A stretch of DNA of 64,000 nt, taken from NCBI RefSeq assembly GCF_024298845.1, contig NZ_CP101156.1, forward strand, positions 1,674,001 through 1,738,000, in the 5' to 3' direction. The translations under genes and the position numbers were made by a program. The notes under the pieces are model-generated. The model was not told where the DNA came from. It was given only the letters and a program-made list of their open reading frames with translations, and ran no database searches. Positions 16,769-26,501 of this stretch are shown in pieces. Within the stretch, counting starts at the first letter, position 1, and each line of letters opens with the position of its first letter. The DNA is from Natronosalvus amylolyticus. GTDB lineage: Archaea > Halobacteriota > Halobacteria > Halobacteriales > Natrialbaceae.

Positions 16769-17248
16769 ATGCAGGTCAAATCCCGACACCACCTTCGGAG
16801 CGACGTCGTCTCCGACATCGAGGCCGTCGTCGCTGACCGGCTGGGCGTGACCCTCGATGGCGACGCGTACGAGCGCGTCGAGTTCGAAGAGAGCGACTGG
16901 GAGGTCGTCCTGGTCGACGGCTCGCCCGAAATTGCCTACTTCGACGAGGAGCCGTTTCTCACCGTCCGCGGGGCGAACGTCTACGAACCATCTCAGCGCA
17001 TCGTCACCGTCGACGCCGGTGCAGTCTCGTTCGTCTCCGACGGTGCGGACGTGATGCGTCCAGGTATCACCGAAGCCGACGAACTAATCGAACCCGACGA
17101 CCTCGTGCTAATCGCTGAGGAATCACACGGAAAGATACTCGCAGTCGGCCGTGCGCGCGTCGGTGGCGACGACATGGTCGGCTCGGAGGGAAAAGTCGTC
17201 GACTCGCTACACTACGTCGGTGACGAACTGTACTCATTCTCCGGATAA
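16769..17248 (+). CDS. PUA-domain RNA-binding protein (MCT-1-like)
   Basis: A 159-aa protein with an N-terminal DUF1947-like domain (residues 1-75) and a C-terminal PUA domain (about 78-155). The PUA core is VTVDAGAVSFVSDGADVMRP and VLIAEESHGKILAVGRA. This architecture is the archaeal counterpart of MCT-1/Tma20, which in eukaryotes binds the ribosome with DENR. Role is likely RNA or ribosome binding. ATG at 16769 follows the purine-rich GAGGAG; a GTG 12 nt upstream is an alternative. Confidence 0.9.
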   Translation: MQVKSRHHLRSDVVSDIEAVVADRLGVTLDGDAYERVEFEESDWEVVLVDGSPEIAYFDEEPFLTVRGANVYEPSQRIVTVDAGAVSFVSDGADVMRPGITEADELIEPDDLVLIAEESHGKILAVGRARVGGDDMVGSEGKVVDSLHYVGDELYSFSG

Positions 17249-17381
17249 TCGCCCTCCCTCCGATGTTTTCACCATCTCGAGTGAAAGCGTAACCCATCCG
17301 AAAGCGAACGCGGCAAAATGACGGAAACGCACTTACGAGGGCTACGTTTGCGTGTCCGCCGCCTCGGTCGCTTCGCTCGAG

Positions 17382-18131
17382 TCAGCTTCCTTTTTCATCA
17401 TCCTCACCCATCTCATCATCCTCGTAGGCGTCTTCGTACAGTTCGAGCGTCTTTTCGTAGCCCTCTACTGCCAGTTCGTACGTCTCCTCGAGGTCGACGA
17501 TCGGCTCGAGGCTGGCGTCGACGCGCAGATTGTTGTAGAACGGCTCGAGTGCGGGCTCTTCGGTGGTTTCGACGCGCACAGCAGCGCTCTGGACCCGTAG
17601 CTCCTCGCGTTTGTCACCGCCTTCGGCCTGTCCGGCGGCGAGCGCGTCGACCAGTCGTTCGGCCAGCGGGGCGTCGCCGTCCCGTCCGTCTTCGTAGGCG
17701 TCTGCCGTCGCCTGGATCACCGACTCGCCGGTGAGCAGGTTCCCGGCGACGGTGAATCCCTCGCCCTCGAGGTGTCCGAACCAGTCTTTGCAGTCCTCGC
17801 CCGAGAACACGAACGTTCCCTCGCGGTCGACGCCGTGAAGCTGGCGGTTCGACGCCCCGTCGTCGGCGTTGAGCAGCGCCTCGAGGGCGTCCTCGACGGC
17901 GAGACCGTCGTCGATGTACTCGATTCCCTTGCGTCCGAGTTCGACGTTGACCAGACTCTGGGTCGCCACGGCCCCGTTCTCGCTCGCGAACGGACAGAGC
18001 GTGCCAACGCCGGGGAGCCGGGTCGTCACCGCGACGCCAAAGCGGTCGTGTTCCTCGCCGTCCTCGTTCTCGTAGGTCTCGTGAACGCAGATGCTGAACG
18101 TCACAGCCGGAGCCACGTAGCGAATCGTCAA
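17382..18131 (-). CDS. DUF1028 Ntn-hydrolase-like protein
   Basis: A 249-aa member of the DUF1028 family. The N-terminal TFSICVHETYEN, then VAVTTRLPGVGTLCPFA and GAVATQSLVN match the family, which has an Ntn-hydrolase (proteasome-like) fold with a predicted catalytic Thr near the start. No autoprocessing or substrate has been established for the haloarchaeal form. The last 25 residues are acidic. If Thr10 or Thr11 were the nucleophile, the few residues before it would have to be removed. Confidence 0.82.
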   Translation of the reverse strand: MTIRYVAPAVTFSICVHETYENEDGEEHDRFGVAVTTRLPGVGTLCPFASENGAVATQSLVNVELGRKGIEYIDDGLAVEDALEALLNADDGASNRQLHGVDREGTFVFSGEDCKDWFGHLEGEGFTVAGNLLTGESVIQATADAYEDGRDGDAPLAERLVDALAAGQAEGGDKREELRVQSAAVRVETTEEPALEPFYNNLRVDASLEPIVDLEETYELAVEGYEKTLELYEDAYEDDEMGEDDEKGS

Positions 18132-18201
18132 AAAAGAGACCCTCTCGGCAGCCTGCCACGGATTTCAGAGCGAAATTCGTTCGAGGCCTGCCGGAACGTG
18201 A

Positions 18202-19749
18202 TCAGTAGTCTTGCGTCTCGCTCGTCTCGTTGCCCGCTTCGTCGACCACCGTCAGGCGGACGCCGTCAGGATTGTCGCGCGTGCGAACCTCGTGTTCGCC
18301 CGAGGCACTCGAGCCACTGACTCCCGAACTGTCGCTGTCGAGGACGCTCGAGCCGTCGAGCAGTTCTGTCGTCACCGACGCGAGGTCACCGTCCTCGTCG
18401 GAGACGGCCCAGTCGACATCGGCGCGCGACCAGGGACCGCTCGAGCGAGTGGACACATCGAACTGGTCGATGACCGGTGCGTTGTCTCCAGTGTCACCAT
18501 CATCGCCATCGTCGTCATCACCGTCGTCACCATCGTCATCATCTCCATCATCACCGTCGTCGACCTCGATCCCGAGCGAGTTAGCGACGTTCAACCGACC
18601 GGCGCCCTGCTCGTTGTCGTCGAGGCCGATATCCTCAGCACCGTCTTTGAGAACCTGTCGAACTTCGCTTCGGTCGTAACCGGCCGCAATGAGCGTCGCC
18701 GCTGCACCGCTAACGTGTGGGCATGCCATCGACGTGCCGGAGAATTCGGCGTAGTCGTCCCGTGGAATCGTCGACAACGTGTCGACGCCGGGAGCGGCGA
18801 GTTCGACTTCCGGCCCGGTCGAGGAGAAGTCCGCGAGGTCGTCGTTCTCGTCGGTTGCACTGACCGCGATGACTTCGTCGTGGGCAGCCGGATAGCCGAC
18901 ACAGTCGGTACACTCCCCGTCGTTACCCGCCGCCGCGACCTGCACTTTGCCCTGCTGGTCGGCGTACTGTACCGCGTCGTACACGACGTCGGATTCGTCG
19001 CCACCGAGACTCATACTGAGGACGTCGATCTGATCCTGATCGGCCGCCCACTCGATGCCAGCCGCAACGCCGTCCCAGGAACCGCCGCCGGAACAATCGA
19101 GCACCTTGACGGCGTGCATCGTCGCATCGGGTGCGACACCGAGAACGCCTTCACCGTTGTCCGCTGCCGCAGCCGTCCCGGCGCAGTGGCTTCCGTGATC
19201 GTTGTCGTCATCCCAGACCTCGAGACACTCCTCGATGGCGTTCCCGCCGCCGAATGGACCGCCGCCGCCACAGTCGGCGTCACACTCGGCGTCGTCGGCC
19301 GCCCAGCCCTCGCCAAGGTTTTCGGCGAGCGTTTCGTGCTCGGGGTCTATTCCCGTGTCGATAATCGCGATGTTCGCACCCTCGCCTGTTTCCCCGTCGT
19401 CGATAGCGACATCGGCGTCGACCTTCTCGATGCCGTAGGGTGTCGTCTGCTCGAGCGCGTGCATTCGGCCGTTTTTCTCGGCGTACCGGACGTTTGGGTT
19501 GTTCTCGAGCGCCTCGATAGCCTGCTCGGAGAAACGCCCGGAGACGGCCTTCCCGATGGAGCCGAAGTCGAGTTCGAACCGAACACCGTTTGCCCGCTTT
19601 TTGGCCACGTCGAAGTCGCTGCTTGCACGAAGTCCGATAATATACTCCGCGTCGTCCTGTGCGGCAGCCTGACCTGCAAGTGCTGTCGCTGCAACACCAG
19701 CACCGACGCCCTGCAGCAATCGTCGACGAGATACGTTGTCACGCGTCAT
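18202..19749 (-). CDS. Halolysin-type subtilisin protease, Tat-exported
   Basis: A 515-aa secreted serine protease. A Tat signal (SRRRLLQGVGAG...AGQAAAQ) is followed by an inhibitor I9-like propeptide (about residues 30-100). The S8 catalytic domain follows, with Asp131 in IIDTGID, His185 in DHGSHCAGT and Ser340 in GTSMACPHVSG. An Asp/Gly tandem linker (about residues 405-435) separates a C-terminal beta domain like that of halolysins. Several cysteine pairs suggest disulfides. A TATA-like TTTTATTATAC near 19784 supports the ATG at 19749. Confidence 0.95.
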   Translation of the reverse strand: MTRDNVSRRRLLQGVGAGVAATALAGQAAAQDDAEYIIGLRASSDFDVAKKRANGVRFELDFGSIGKAVSGRFSEQAIEALENNPNVRYAEKNGRMHALEQTTPYGIEKVDADVAIDDGETGEGANIAIIDTGIDPEHETLAENLGEGWAADDAECDADCGGGGPFGGGNAIEECLEVWDDDNDHGSHCAGTAAAADNGEGVLGVAPDATMHAVKVLDCSGGGSWDGVAAGIEWAADQDQIDVLSMSLGGDESDVVYDAVQYADQQGKVQVAAAGNDGECTDCVGYPAAHDEVIAVSATDENDDLADFSSTGPEVELAAPGVDTLSTIPRDDYAEFSGTSMACPHVSGAAATLIAAGYDRSEVRQVLKDGAEDIGLDDNEQGAGRLNVANSLGIEVDDGDDGDDDDGDDGDDDDGDDGDTGDNAPVIDQFDVSTRSSGPWSRADVDWAVSDEDGDLASVTTELLDGSSVLDSDSSGVSGSSASGEHEVRTRDNPDGVRLTVVDEAGNETSETQDY

Positions 19750-19947
19750 GTTATTATCAACCACAGAGACTGCAACTATAGAGTATAATAAAAATGTTTT
19801 GGAACGAAGTTGCTAATATGAACGAATACCACCGAGTATCTAGTTAATATTTTTAACTTATAGTAGTTATAACACAACAAATGCACGCACCGAATCCGGT
19901 CACGTCTGACGCAAGAACTATACTCACTGCGCCGGACCAGTTACCCT

Positions 19948-20304
19948 ATGGGACTGATGAGTAAAATTCTCGGCAGCGACCAGAACCGTAGCGCCGACGA
20001 ATACGTCGAACTCGACCTCGACGACGTTTCCCCGGCAACCGGTGACGCAGCCATGTCCGTACACATCGCAGAAATCGGCGGCCAGGTCGACGCAATCGAT
20101 ATCAAAGACGCCGTCTACGACGGTGACATCGTCATCGCAGACATCACACGCCTGCGTACGAAAGACAGCACGACCGAACACATCATCGACGAACTCCGAC
20201 AGGTCGCCCGAGAGGTCGACGGCGATATCGTCCAGAAAGGCGACGACCAGATTATCGTTACCCCGACCGGCATCAGCATCGGCCGCGAAAAGCTCGGGCA
20301 GTAA
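19948..20304 (+). CDS. sepF: Cell-division protein SepF
   Basis: A 118-aa archaeal SepF (DUF552). An amphipathic N-terminal helix (MGLMSKILG) targets the membrane. The core (VHIAEIGGQVDAIDIKDAVYDG to ISIGREKLG) is the dimerising SepF fold that bridges FtsZ to the membrane; in Haloferax it anchors FtsZ2 and is essential. It is a single gene with an AT box at about 19917-19923, consistent with a leaderless transcript. A T6 run follows 8 nt after the stop. Confidence 0.92.
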   Translation: MGLMSKILGSDQNRSADEYVELDLDDVSPATGDAAMSVHIAEIGGQVDAIDIKDAVYDGDIVIADITRLRTKDSTTEHIIDELRQVAREVDGDIVQKGDDQIIVTPTGISIGREKLGQ

Positions 20305-20311
20305 CGAACGC

Positions 20312-20317
20312 TTTTTT
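20312..20317 (+). terminator. T-run after sepF
   Basis: CTTTTTTG directly follows the sepF stop codon in a GC-rich setting, the usual signature of archaeal intrinsic termination. Confidence 0.55.
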
Positions 20318-20585
20318 GACGTATCTCTCGGTCAGACGCTCGAGAGCGGCCAGTTAGCTGGAACGTGATCCTGTGGACACGACAAGCAAGGGCTCGAGCG
20401 TGCAACAAGAGTGGTCAACCGTCTCGTATCGGACTCGTTTGATCGAAACGTCGGCAATTCACGTTCAACGAGCATCCCCCAACTGCGCGTTTACACGCAT
20501 CTGGGAAGGCAACTCCTGCGAATCTTCGAGAGAGTAAACGAAACGGACGATGTTCGCCGAAATTGGCCAGAAGCGAAGTGAGACG

Positions 20586-22772
20586 CTACAGGTAATCGAT
20601 CGCCGGCGGCAACTCGAGTTTCATGCCCTTGCGCTCACGAATCTCCATGATGGTTTCGCGCTGGAGCGAGTCGGACATGACCTCGAAGCCAGCGTTCTCG
20701 GTGTTCCAGGCGGCACGACCCTCGGTCGCACTGCGGATGTCACTCGAGAAGCCGATCATCTCTTCGACGGGCGCGATGCCTTCGACGACCATGAGGTCAC
20801 CCTCCTGGTACATGTCGTCGACGCGGCCACGTCGGCCCTGGATCTCGCCGGAGGCGGCACCCATGTGGTCGTTTGGCACGTCGATTCGGACGTCCTGCAT
20901 CGGCTCGAGCAGCTTGATGTGGCCGTCGATCAGCGAGCGGTGAACGGCTTCACGCGTCGCGGGGATAACCTGTGCCGGGCCACGGTGGATGGTGTCCTCG
21001 TGGAGTTTGGCGTCGTGCAGGCGGATGAGCGTCCCCTGAACGGGCTCGTTGGCGAGTGGGCCGTTGTCGAGGGCGTCTTCGAGCCCCTCGATGAACAGTT
21101 CCATCGTCTCGTTCAGGTGCTGGATACCTTTCGTGTCGTCGATGAGGATGTTCGTCCCGTGGATGTGCTCGACGTTCTGGGACGTGTCTTTGTCCATGCC
21201 GGCTTCTTGGAGCGCTTCACGGCGCTCGAGTTCGGGCATATCCATCGACGCCTCGCCGAGCTGGATCGTCTGGACGAGTTCGTCGCTAAGCGGGTGTGCC
21301 GAGATGTAAAAGCGGTTGTGACGGTTTGGCGAGATACCTTCGACCTCGTCACTCTCTCGCTGGACGGCCTCGCGGTAGACGACGATCGGCTCACCTGTGT
21401 TGACCGGAATCCCCTGGTTTGCCTCCATTCGCTGGGTGATGACTTCGAGGTGAAGTTCACCCTGTCCGGAGATCAGGTGTTCGCCGGTGTCTTCGTTGAT
21501 GTCGATCTGGATCGTCGGGTCCTCTTTCGAGAACTGCCGAAGCGCTTCGATGAGCTTTGGCAGGTCGTCCATCGTCTTCGCTTCGACGGACTTCGTGATG
21601 ACCGGCTCGGAGATGTGCTCGATGGACTCGAACGGCGTCATCTCGACGCTCGAGACAGTCGAACCAGCGATAGCATCGCGCAGGCCGGTGACGGCAGCGA
21701 TGTTTCCGGCTGGAACACGTTCGACTTCCTCGCGTTCGCCACCCATGTAGATACCGACGGACTGGACGCGGTTTTTCCCGGCCGTTCCGGAGACGTACAG
21801 TTCCTGCCCTTTCTCGAGGCTCCCCGAGAACACACGGCCGGAGGCAATTTCACCGGCGTGTGGGTCCATGGAGATGTCGGTGACCATCAAGACGACTTCG
21901 CCGTCTTCGTCGACGAGTCGCATCGAATCCGCGAGTTCGGTCTCGGAATCACCACGCCAGATACGTGGGATACGACGGGGCTGTGCGTTGACTGGATTCG
22001 GGAAGTGCTCACAGACCATGTCGAGCACGACGTCCGACAGGGGCGTCCGCTCGTGGAGTTCCTGGCGTTTGTCGGCCTGCTCGAGGTCGATAATATCGCC
22101 GAAGTCCATTCCGGTTCGCTGCATCGACGGCATCGAGACACCCCACTTGTACAGTGCGGACCCGAAGCCGACGGTACCATCTTCGACCGAAACCGTCCAG
22201 TCATCGACGTCGTCCATCTCCTCGGTCATGCCGCGGATGAGGTCGTTGACGTCTTTGATGACCTTCAGGAGGCGCTCTTGCATCTCCTGTGGCCCTTCCT
22301 GCAGTTCCGAGATGAGGCGGTCGACCTTGTTGATGAACAGTGCCGGTTTGACACCCTCACGGAGCGCCTGACGCAGCACCGTCTCCGTCTGGGGCATTGC
22401 ACCTTCGACGGCGTCGACGACCACCAGCGCACCGTCGACAGCGCGCATCGCCCGCGTCACGTCGCCACCGAAGTCGACGTGGCCTGGTGTGTCGATGAGG
22501 TTGATCAGGTGGTTCGTGTCGTCGTACTCGTGGGTCATCGAAACGTTTGCCGCGTCGATGGTAATCCCACGCTCTTGCTCGTCTTCTTCAGTGTCCATCG
22601 CGAGCTGTTGACCTGCCGTGTCGTCGGAGATCATACCCGCGCCCGCGAGGAGATTGTCGGAAAGCGTCGTTTTACCGTGGTCGACGTGAGCGGCGATGGC
22701 GATGTTCCGGATGTGCTCCGGGTTATCCATCAACCGTTCACATTCTTGAACGATCTTCTTACGTCGGCCCAT
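20586..22772 (-). CDS. aef2: Translation elongation factor aEF-2
   Basis: A 728-aa translocase GTPase. G1 is [11 protein letters not shown]3 is DTPGHVDF, G4 is NKVD. Domain IV carries the diphthamide histidine in the motif [10 protein letters not shown]. It moves tRNA-mRNA through the ribosome after peptide transfer. ATG at 22772 begins MGRRKK; a purine-rich GGTGG sits just upstream. In many haloarchaea this gene follows rpsL and rpsG; here an accessory cassette lies between. Confidence 0.98.
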   Translation of the reverse strand: MGRRKKIVQECERLMDNPEHIRNIAIAAHVDHGKTTLSDNLLAGAGMISDDTAGQQLAMDTEEDEQERGITIDAANVSMTHEYDDTNHLINLIDTPGHVDFGGDVTRAMRAVDGALVVVDAVEGAMPQTETVLRQALREGVKPALFINKVDRLISELQEGPQEMQERLLKVIKDVNDLIRGMTEEMDDVDDWTVSVEDGTVGFGSALYKWGVSMPSMQRTGMDFGDIIDLEQADKRQELHERTPLSDVVLDMVCEHFPNPVNAQPRRIPRIWRGDSETELADSMRLVDEDGEVVLMVTDISMDPHAGEIASGRVFSGSLEKGQELYVSGTAGKNRVQSVGIYMGGEREEVERVPAGNIAAVTGLRDAIAGSTVSSVEMTPFESIEHISEPVITKSVEAKTMDDLPKLIEALRQFSKEDPTIQIDINEDTGEHLISGQGELHLEVITQRMEANQGIPVNTGEPIVVYREAVQRESDEVEGISPNRHNRFYISAHPLSDELVQTIQLGEASMDMPELERREALQEAGMDKDTSQNVEHIHGTNILIDDTKGIQHLNETMELFIEGLEDALDNGPLANEPVQGTLIRLHDAKLHEDTIHRGPAQVIPATREAVHRSLIDGHIKLLEPMQDVRIDVPNDHMGAASGEIQGRRGRVDDMYQEGDLMVVEGIAPVEEMIGFSSDIRSATEGRAAWNTENAGFEVMSDSLQRETIMEIRERKGMKLELPPAIDYL

Positions 22773-22966
22773 ATATCCACCTGTACCGGTAGCGGGGTCA
22801 AAAGGGTGCTGTTTCGTGTTCGCCGAAATCACCCGCTGTGACCGTCTCACACACCGCATACTCTCTCTCGAGTGAATGGGTACACGAAAACCGAATCTCG
22901 AGAGGGGAAGGCACCCTCTAGACGGGCGTAAAAGCCATACCCTGCGAGACCTTGGTATCTCATCAC

Positions 22967-23800
22967 ATGGACATTCGTATACAGGGTCCCGGCCCCAGCG
23001 CACCGTTTCTTGGAGCCCGAGACCTGTTCGAAACCGAACGGGACCTCACCCTGCCGGTGTACGTCCACCTGCGTGATGACCCCGACGAACGCACCTGGGC
23101 AGGCCACTACGACGACAGACACGTCCTGAACATCTCGCGGCAGGCTGCCTCGTCTGCGATGGCTCGCGAACTCGCGTTACACGAGTTTTCGCACATGGCA
23201 CGCTACGAGGAATCTCACCCCTCGCACGTTCAACCCATCGAAGAGGCGCTGTACCTGGCACTGGCCGGCCACCGCGTCGAACGTCGCCGACTGACTCACT
23301 GTTACCAGATTGCCAATCACGCAAAGGACATCTACGCCGACGATATCACACTCGCCGTCGGTCCCGGCGAGAAACTACTCGCCTTCCTCGAGTCCTCGCT
23401 TGCAACGGCGGTTGCCGATCACGGATCGACAAACCCGGTTCGGGCCGGGAAAACGACCCGACTCACGCCAGCCGCCGATCCAAACATCACGGCCGTCAAC
23501 GCCGCGTTTGCCCTGGCACTCGCGGAACGACACGATCTGCTCGAGGCCGACCATCGACTGTACGATCTGGCTCGAATCGCCGCCATGGACGCACCCGCTG
23601 TCGACCTGGACGCCTTCGTTCGGCAATTCCGGGACCTCAGCCACGACCCCGACGCAAGTACCTACCGACAGACGCTCGTCGAGTTAACTCGAGCGTACGT
23701 CCTGGATCAACCGCCCGGTTCGACACCAAAAGCTGAGCCGAATGGCAGCCGTGAAAACCGTCGCGGTGCGTCACGGGGCCCCAATACTGGAGCTGATTAG
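22967..23800 (+). CDS. DUF5781-like protein with HEFSH motif
   Basis: A 277-aa protein. [16 protein letters not shown] (about residues 76-91) contains an HExxH zinc-protease-type motif followed by an acidic stretch. The rest is largely helical, with a disordered polar C-terminus. It matches the haloarchaeal DUF5781 family, usually encoded beside aEF-2, and no activity is established. It is transcribed divergently from aef2 with 194 bp between. ATG at 22967 was preferred to the TTG at 22952. Peptidase activity is inferred only from the motif. Confidence 0.78.
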   Translation: MDIRIQGPGPSAPFLGARDLFETERDLTLPVYVHLRDDPDERTWAGHYDDRHVLNISRQAASSAMARELALHEFSHMARYEESHPSHVQPIEEALYLALAGHRVERRRLTHCYQIANHAKDIYADDITLAVGPGEKLLAFLESSLATAVADHGSTNPVRAGKTTRLTPAADPNITAVNAAFALALAERHDLLEADHRLYDLARIAAMDAPAVDLDAFVRQFRDLSHDPDASTYRQTLVELTRAYVLDQPPGSTPKAEPNGSRENRRGASRGPNTGAD

Positions 23801-23824
23801 GGGTCATCTCGTTGTGGACGGAAT

Positions 23825-23901
23825 AGTAGCCGGTGAAAGCCATTGTACACCCTATCGCAGGATGCCATCGCGGGAGGCATGAAAATCGTATCACTGGCAA
23901 C
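23825..23901. repeat. Palindromic repeat copy C
   Basis: A full-length copy with left arm AGTAGCCGGTGAAAGCCATT then GTACACCCTATCGC, and right arm GAAAATCG then TATCACTGGCAAC. It lies 24 bp after the DUF5781 stop codon and marks one edge of the CHAT cassette. Confidence 0.8.
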
Positions 23902-24007
23902 GATAATCGTCGCACGTAATTCTCGCATCACCTTACCGTCTACTTTTTCTATATTTCTACTCGATTTAACTATTCCCCAATGTCGATGGTACTATACTTT
24001 CTATGTT

Positions 24008-24059
24008 TGATATATTTAAATAAATTCATTACGGGCTGGTACCATGTGCCATATGTACC
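24008..24059 (+). promoter_or_regulatory. Strong TATA box and inverted repeat before 42-aa gene
   Basis: TTGATATATTTAAATAAATT (24007-24026) is the most AT-rich promoter-like block nearby. TGGTAC (24037-24042) and GTACCA (24055-24060) form an inverted repeat around the expected transcription start and abut the ATG. Confidence 0.6.
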
Positions 24060-24188
24060 ATGACGGAACTTAGCGACTACCTGAAGAAGCACCCACGAAT
24101 GATCGGCGTCCTGTTCACGGCCATGCTGTTGCTGTCCCAGGCTGGGACAGTTGCTGCCGGGAACGGAAACGCATACATCGGCCCCTAA
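24060..24188 (+). CDS. 42-aa hydrophobic microprotein (DUF7503-like)
   Basis: A tiny gene. The product begins MTELSDYLKKHPRMIGVL, continues with a single hydrophobic segment (FTAMLLLSQAGTVAA, about residues 19-33) and ends GNGNAYIGP. It looks like a signal peptide or single transmembrane helix with almost no mature part. I recognise the pattern of very small haloarchaeal proteins (DUF7503-like: HPRMIGVLF, then LLLSQAG, then an ending in GP). A strong promoter precedes it. It converges with the CHAT gene 100 bp away. Function is unknown. Confidence 0.72.
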   Translation: MTELSDYLKKHPRMIGVLFTAMLLLSQAGTVAAGNGNAYIGP

Positions 24189-24287
24189 AGACTACGTCCA
24201 AAATCACTGGTGAATTGTTCGGAATCACCGATGTCGTCTCTCGACCGTCTCGTTACTGAAGACGCGTTTCGATTGTGGGCATAGCGA

Positions 24288-26429
24288 TCACACCCCTCCG
24301 TCGATCACGTCGTCCCCCCAGGAGAGTTCGCCATCGAACAATATCGGTATCTGTTCTAGCTCGAGAAACTCCGAAAGTTGGGCCTTCGTCGCTTCGAACG
24401 GGCCAACAACGTCAGGGCTCACAAAGTATGACCCAGTCGTATCCAGGTAAGGCATAAAGAGCACTCCTTTGCCCGAACTGGTGTGAGTATACATTTCCAG
24501 TTCGACGGTGAAGGCTCCGTTCGCTCGTTCTATCGTTGCCAGATTTGGAACTCCCGTTTCCGACTGTGCGATAGTGATGAGGCCGTCACCAACCAGTTGA
24601 TACTGTTGACCGATGAGGCTTCGCTCTCGGGCGATCTCGAGGGCGGCATACAGCGGGTAGCCGCGGTTGAGCAACCGAGCCAGTTCAGTGCCCACGCTAA
24701 TTGCACCACTATTGATGACGTCACCCAGCGTGACGACACCGCCAATACTTCCGCCTTCGACCAGATACAGTCCCTGATCGCGCGATTGGCACGCGTTGAG
24801 TAAAAACGCCTTGGCACCCACCGAATCTACCGTCGAGACGTCGAATATTCCATCCGAACACTGGAATCCCGATTCGTCGATGTGGCCGATGTAGTGGAAT
24901 AGGTCGCTCTCGCGGGTGAGCACCGCCTCGAGTTCGTCTCTCGTTAGATCGTAGTGTTCGGTGACGGTGAACGGTAACGACTCACGATCGCCGTAGATCC
25001 CGTTGACCGCGTCGAGTTCTTCGCGCATTTCGGAGTCGTTACAGACCACTTCGATCTCGATCGGGTCCGATCTCGGTTCCCGCCCGATACTGTTATAAAA
25101 CGCTGATACGGGTGTTGTGCTCTGGATATCGGGGCCATCTTGCCGTCGCCAAAATTGGCTAATCGTCGGTGGGAGATCCCCCGTGGATTCGTTCGTCGTT
25201 CCTTCGGAATGAGCCGTTGTCATCTCCGCATTTTCCACTTCCGATTCGCCCACTGTCGCCCCTGTTTTACTCTCGTCCGTCCCATCTTGACTCGAGCGAA
25301 CGCCACGACTGAACGAATCGCGTGTAAACGTATGAATCGCTTGTTGATACTGTGCCGTCGATGAACTCGAGCGATCGGTCTCGGTCGTGACAATCGCGAG
25401 GCTCTTGGCGATAAACGGCAAGAACTCGATCGACGATGGGGTCGGTTTCAACTCGGCTTCGAGTCGCCACTGGGGAAGTTCTGGTTCGAGCACCTCGTAC
25501 GGCGTTTCGAGGTACGTCTGCACCCGTTTGGCAGGCGACTGGTCGTACACCGTCGCTGGATCCCAGGATAGTTCGGGTTCGATAACCGATCGTGCATGCA
25601 AGGGAACGGGTGTCGTTCCCTCCGTTCGGACGATACAATCCAGGAAGAACACGTGTTTCAGCACGCGTTCGACCGTTTCCTCGAGATTCTCCGATTCCTC
25701 GAGAGGAAACGAAAACCCCGCTTCGGTCGTAATCGCTGGTTTGGCCCCTTCGACGACGGTCGCACCAAGATAGGACGCAAGCGGTGTCACGACAAAAACC
25801 GAAGCCAGGTCCGGTGGTACTGTTATACGAACGCCGGTTTCGGGGGGTGTGATTGTCTCAGGTACCGAGAGACACTCACCGAGTTCCAACGTTGGCGGAT
25901 GGCCACGAAGCGTCGGATACGACCGTTCTGCAGTCGTCGTCTTCAGTGCCGAGCCGAACATCGTCACTGCCTGCATGAGGTCTGTGGGATCCTCGGTCGT
26001 CGTAATCGTCCCTGCAGGGCGAGTGTGATAGGATCGAGCCCCGATCACCGCTTTCGTCGATTCCTCGAATCCAATGTGGGTCCGTTCGGGGTCAAAATAG
26101 AGTTGAATCGAACTGTCGACGTCGATATATATTTTGAACGGGTTGGTCAGGTCGATCGTGTAATGGTCGGCCTCGAGGAACGTTTTACCTGACGGACCGA
26201 TCCCCTCAACCATCGATCCGGTATCGTCTCGAATACAGGGCAAAGTGTTCGTTGGCAGCGTTATCATATCCGTCGTCACTGAGACGGCTGCGTCGACCGG
26301 GTACGGAATCGTATCGGATGGAACCGAGGTCGGCGCTACCGGATCGTGTGTGATGAGTTGACAGCGGTGACGTTCGATTCGATCGATAATCTCGAGGCCG
26401 TTCTCGACCGGTTCGAATGTTGGTTTCAT
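24288..26429 (-). CDS. CHAT-domain caspase-like protease
   Basis: A 713-aa protein. The C-terminal third (about residues 455-640) is a CHAT domain: catalytic His in FHYIGH (H516) and Cys in LLNACQS (C547), followed by GGVVTLGDVINSGAISVG and PLYAALEIARERSL as in family C80/CHAT peptidases. Residues 1-350 form a beta-rich region I do not recognise, and about 350-430 is a Ser/Thr/Glu-rich linker. No TPR repeats are seen, unlike many bacterial CHAT proteins. CHAT proteases elsewhere act in defence and regulated cell death. The DUF7504-like gene precedes it by 72 bp. Confidence 0.88.
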   Translation of the reverse strand: MKPTFEPVENGLEIIDRIERHRCQLITHDPVAPTSVPSDTIPYPVDAAVSVTTDMITLPTNTLPCIRDDTGSMVEGIGPSGKTFLEADHYTIDLTNPFKIYIDVDSSIQLYFDPERTHIGFEESTKAVIGARSYHTRPAGTITTTEDPTDLMQAVTMFGSALKTTTAERSYPTLRGHPPTLELGECLSVPETITPPETGVRITVPPDLASVFVVTPLASYLGATVVEGAKPAITTEAGFSFPLEESENLEETVERVLKHVFFLDCIVRTEGTTPVPLHARSVIEPELSWDPATVYDQSPAKRVQTYLETPYEVLEPELPQWRLEAELKPTPSSIEFLPFIAKSLAIVTTETDRSSSSTAQYQQAIHTFTRDSFSRGVRSSQDGTDESKTGATVGESEVENAEMTTAHSEGTTNESTGDLPPTISQFWRRQDGPDIQSTTPVSAFYNSIGREPRSDPIEIEVVCNDSEMREELDAVNGIYGDRESLPFTVTEHYDLTRDELEAVLTRESDLFHYIGHIDESGFQCSDGIFDVSTVDSVGAKAFLLNACQSRDQGLYLVEGGSIGGVVTLGDVINSGAISVGTELARLLNRGYPLYAALEIARERSLIGQQYQLVGDGLITIAQSETGVPNLATIERANGAFTVELEMYTHTSSGKGVLFMPYLDTTGSYFVSPDVVGPFEATKAQLSEFLELEQIPILFDGELSWGDDVIDGGV

Positions 26430-26501
26430 ATCTCGAGGATGTGGGGGCTTCAGCCGGGATGTGCTGTTGGTAGTCTGGTTGGCCCTGTCCGTACGAAGCA
26501 G

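Noticed and set aside
17382-18131. Proteasome subunit
   Set aside because: Some similarity to the Ntn-hydrolase fold exists, but the sequence motifs fit DUF1028 and no proteasome signature is seen.
18500-18560. Short tandem repeats of GTCATC/GTCGTC type
   Set aside because: They encode the Asp/Gly linker of the halolysin-type protease, so they are explained by coding.
19881-19964. 27-codon upstream ORF overlapping the sepF start
   Set aside because: An AT-rich box lies at a suitable distance and the overlap is curious, but composition is not coding-like and a better TATA box serves sepF directly. Left as unproven.
20550-22841. 763-codon open frame on the plus strand across the aEF-2 gene
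   Set aside because: It is exactly antisense to aEF-2. Long antisense frames are expected in GC-rich haloarchaeal genes, and the product resembles no family.
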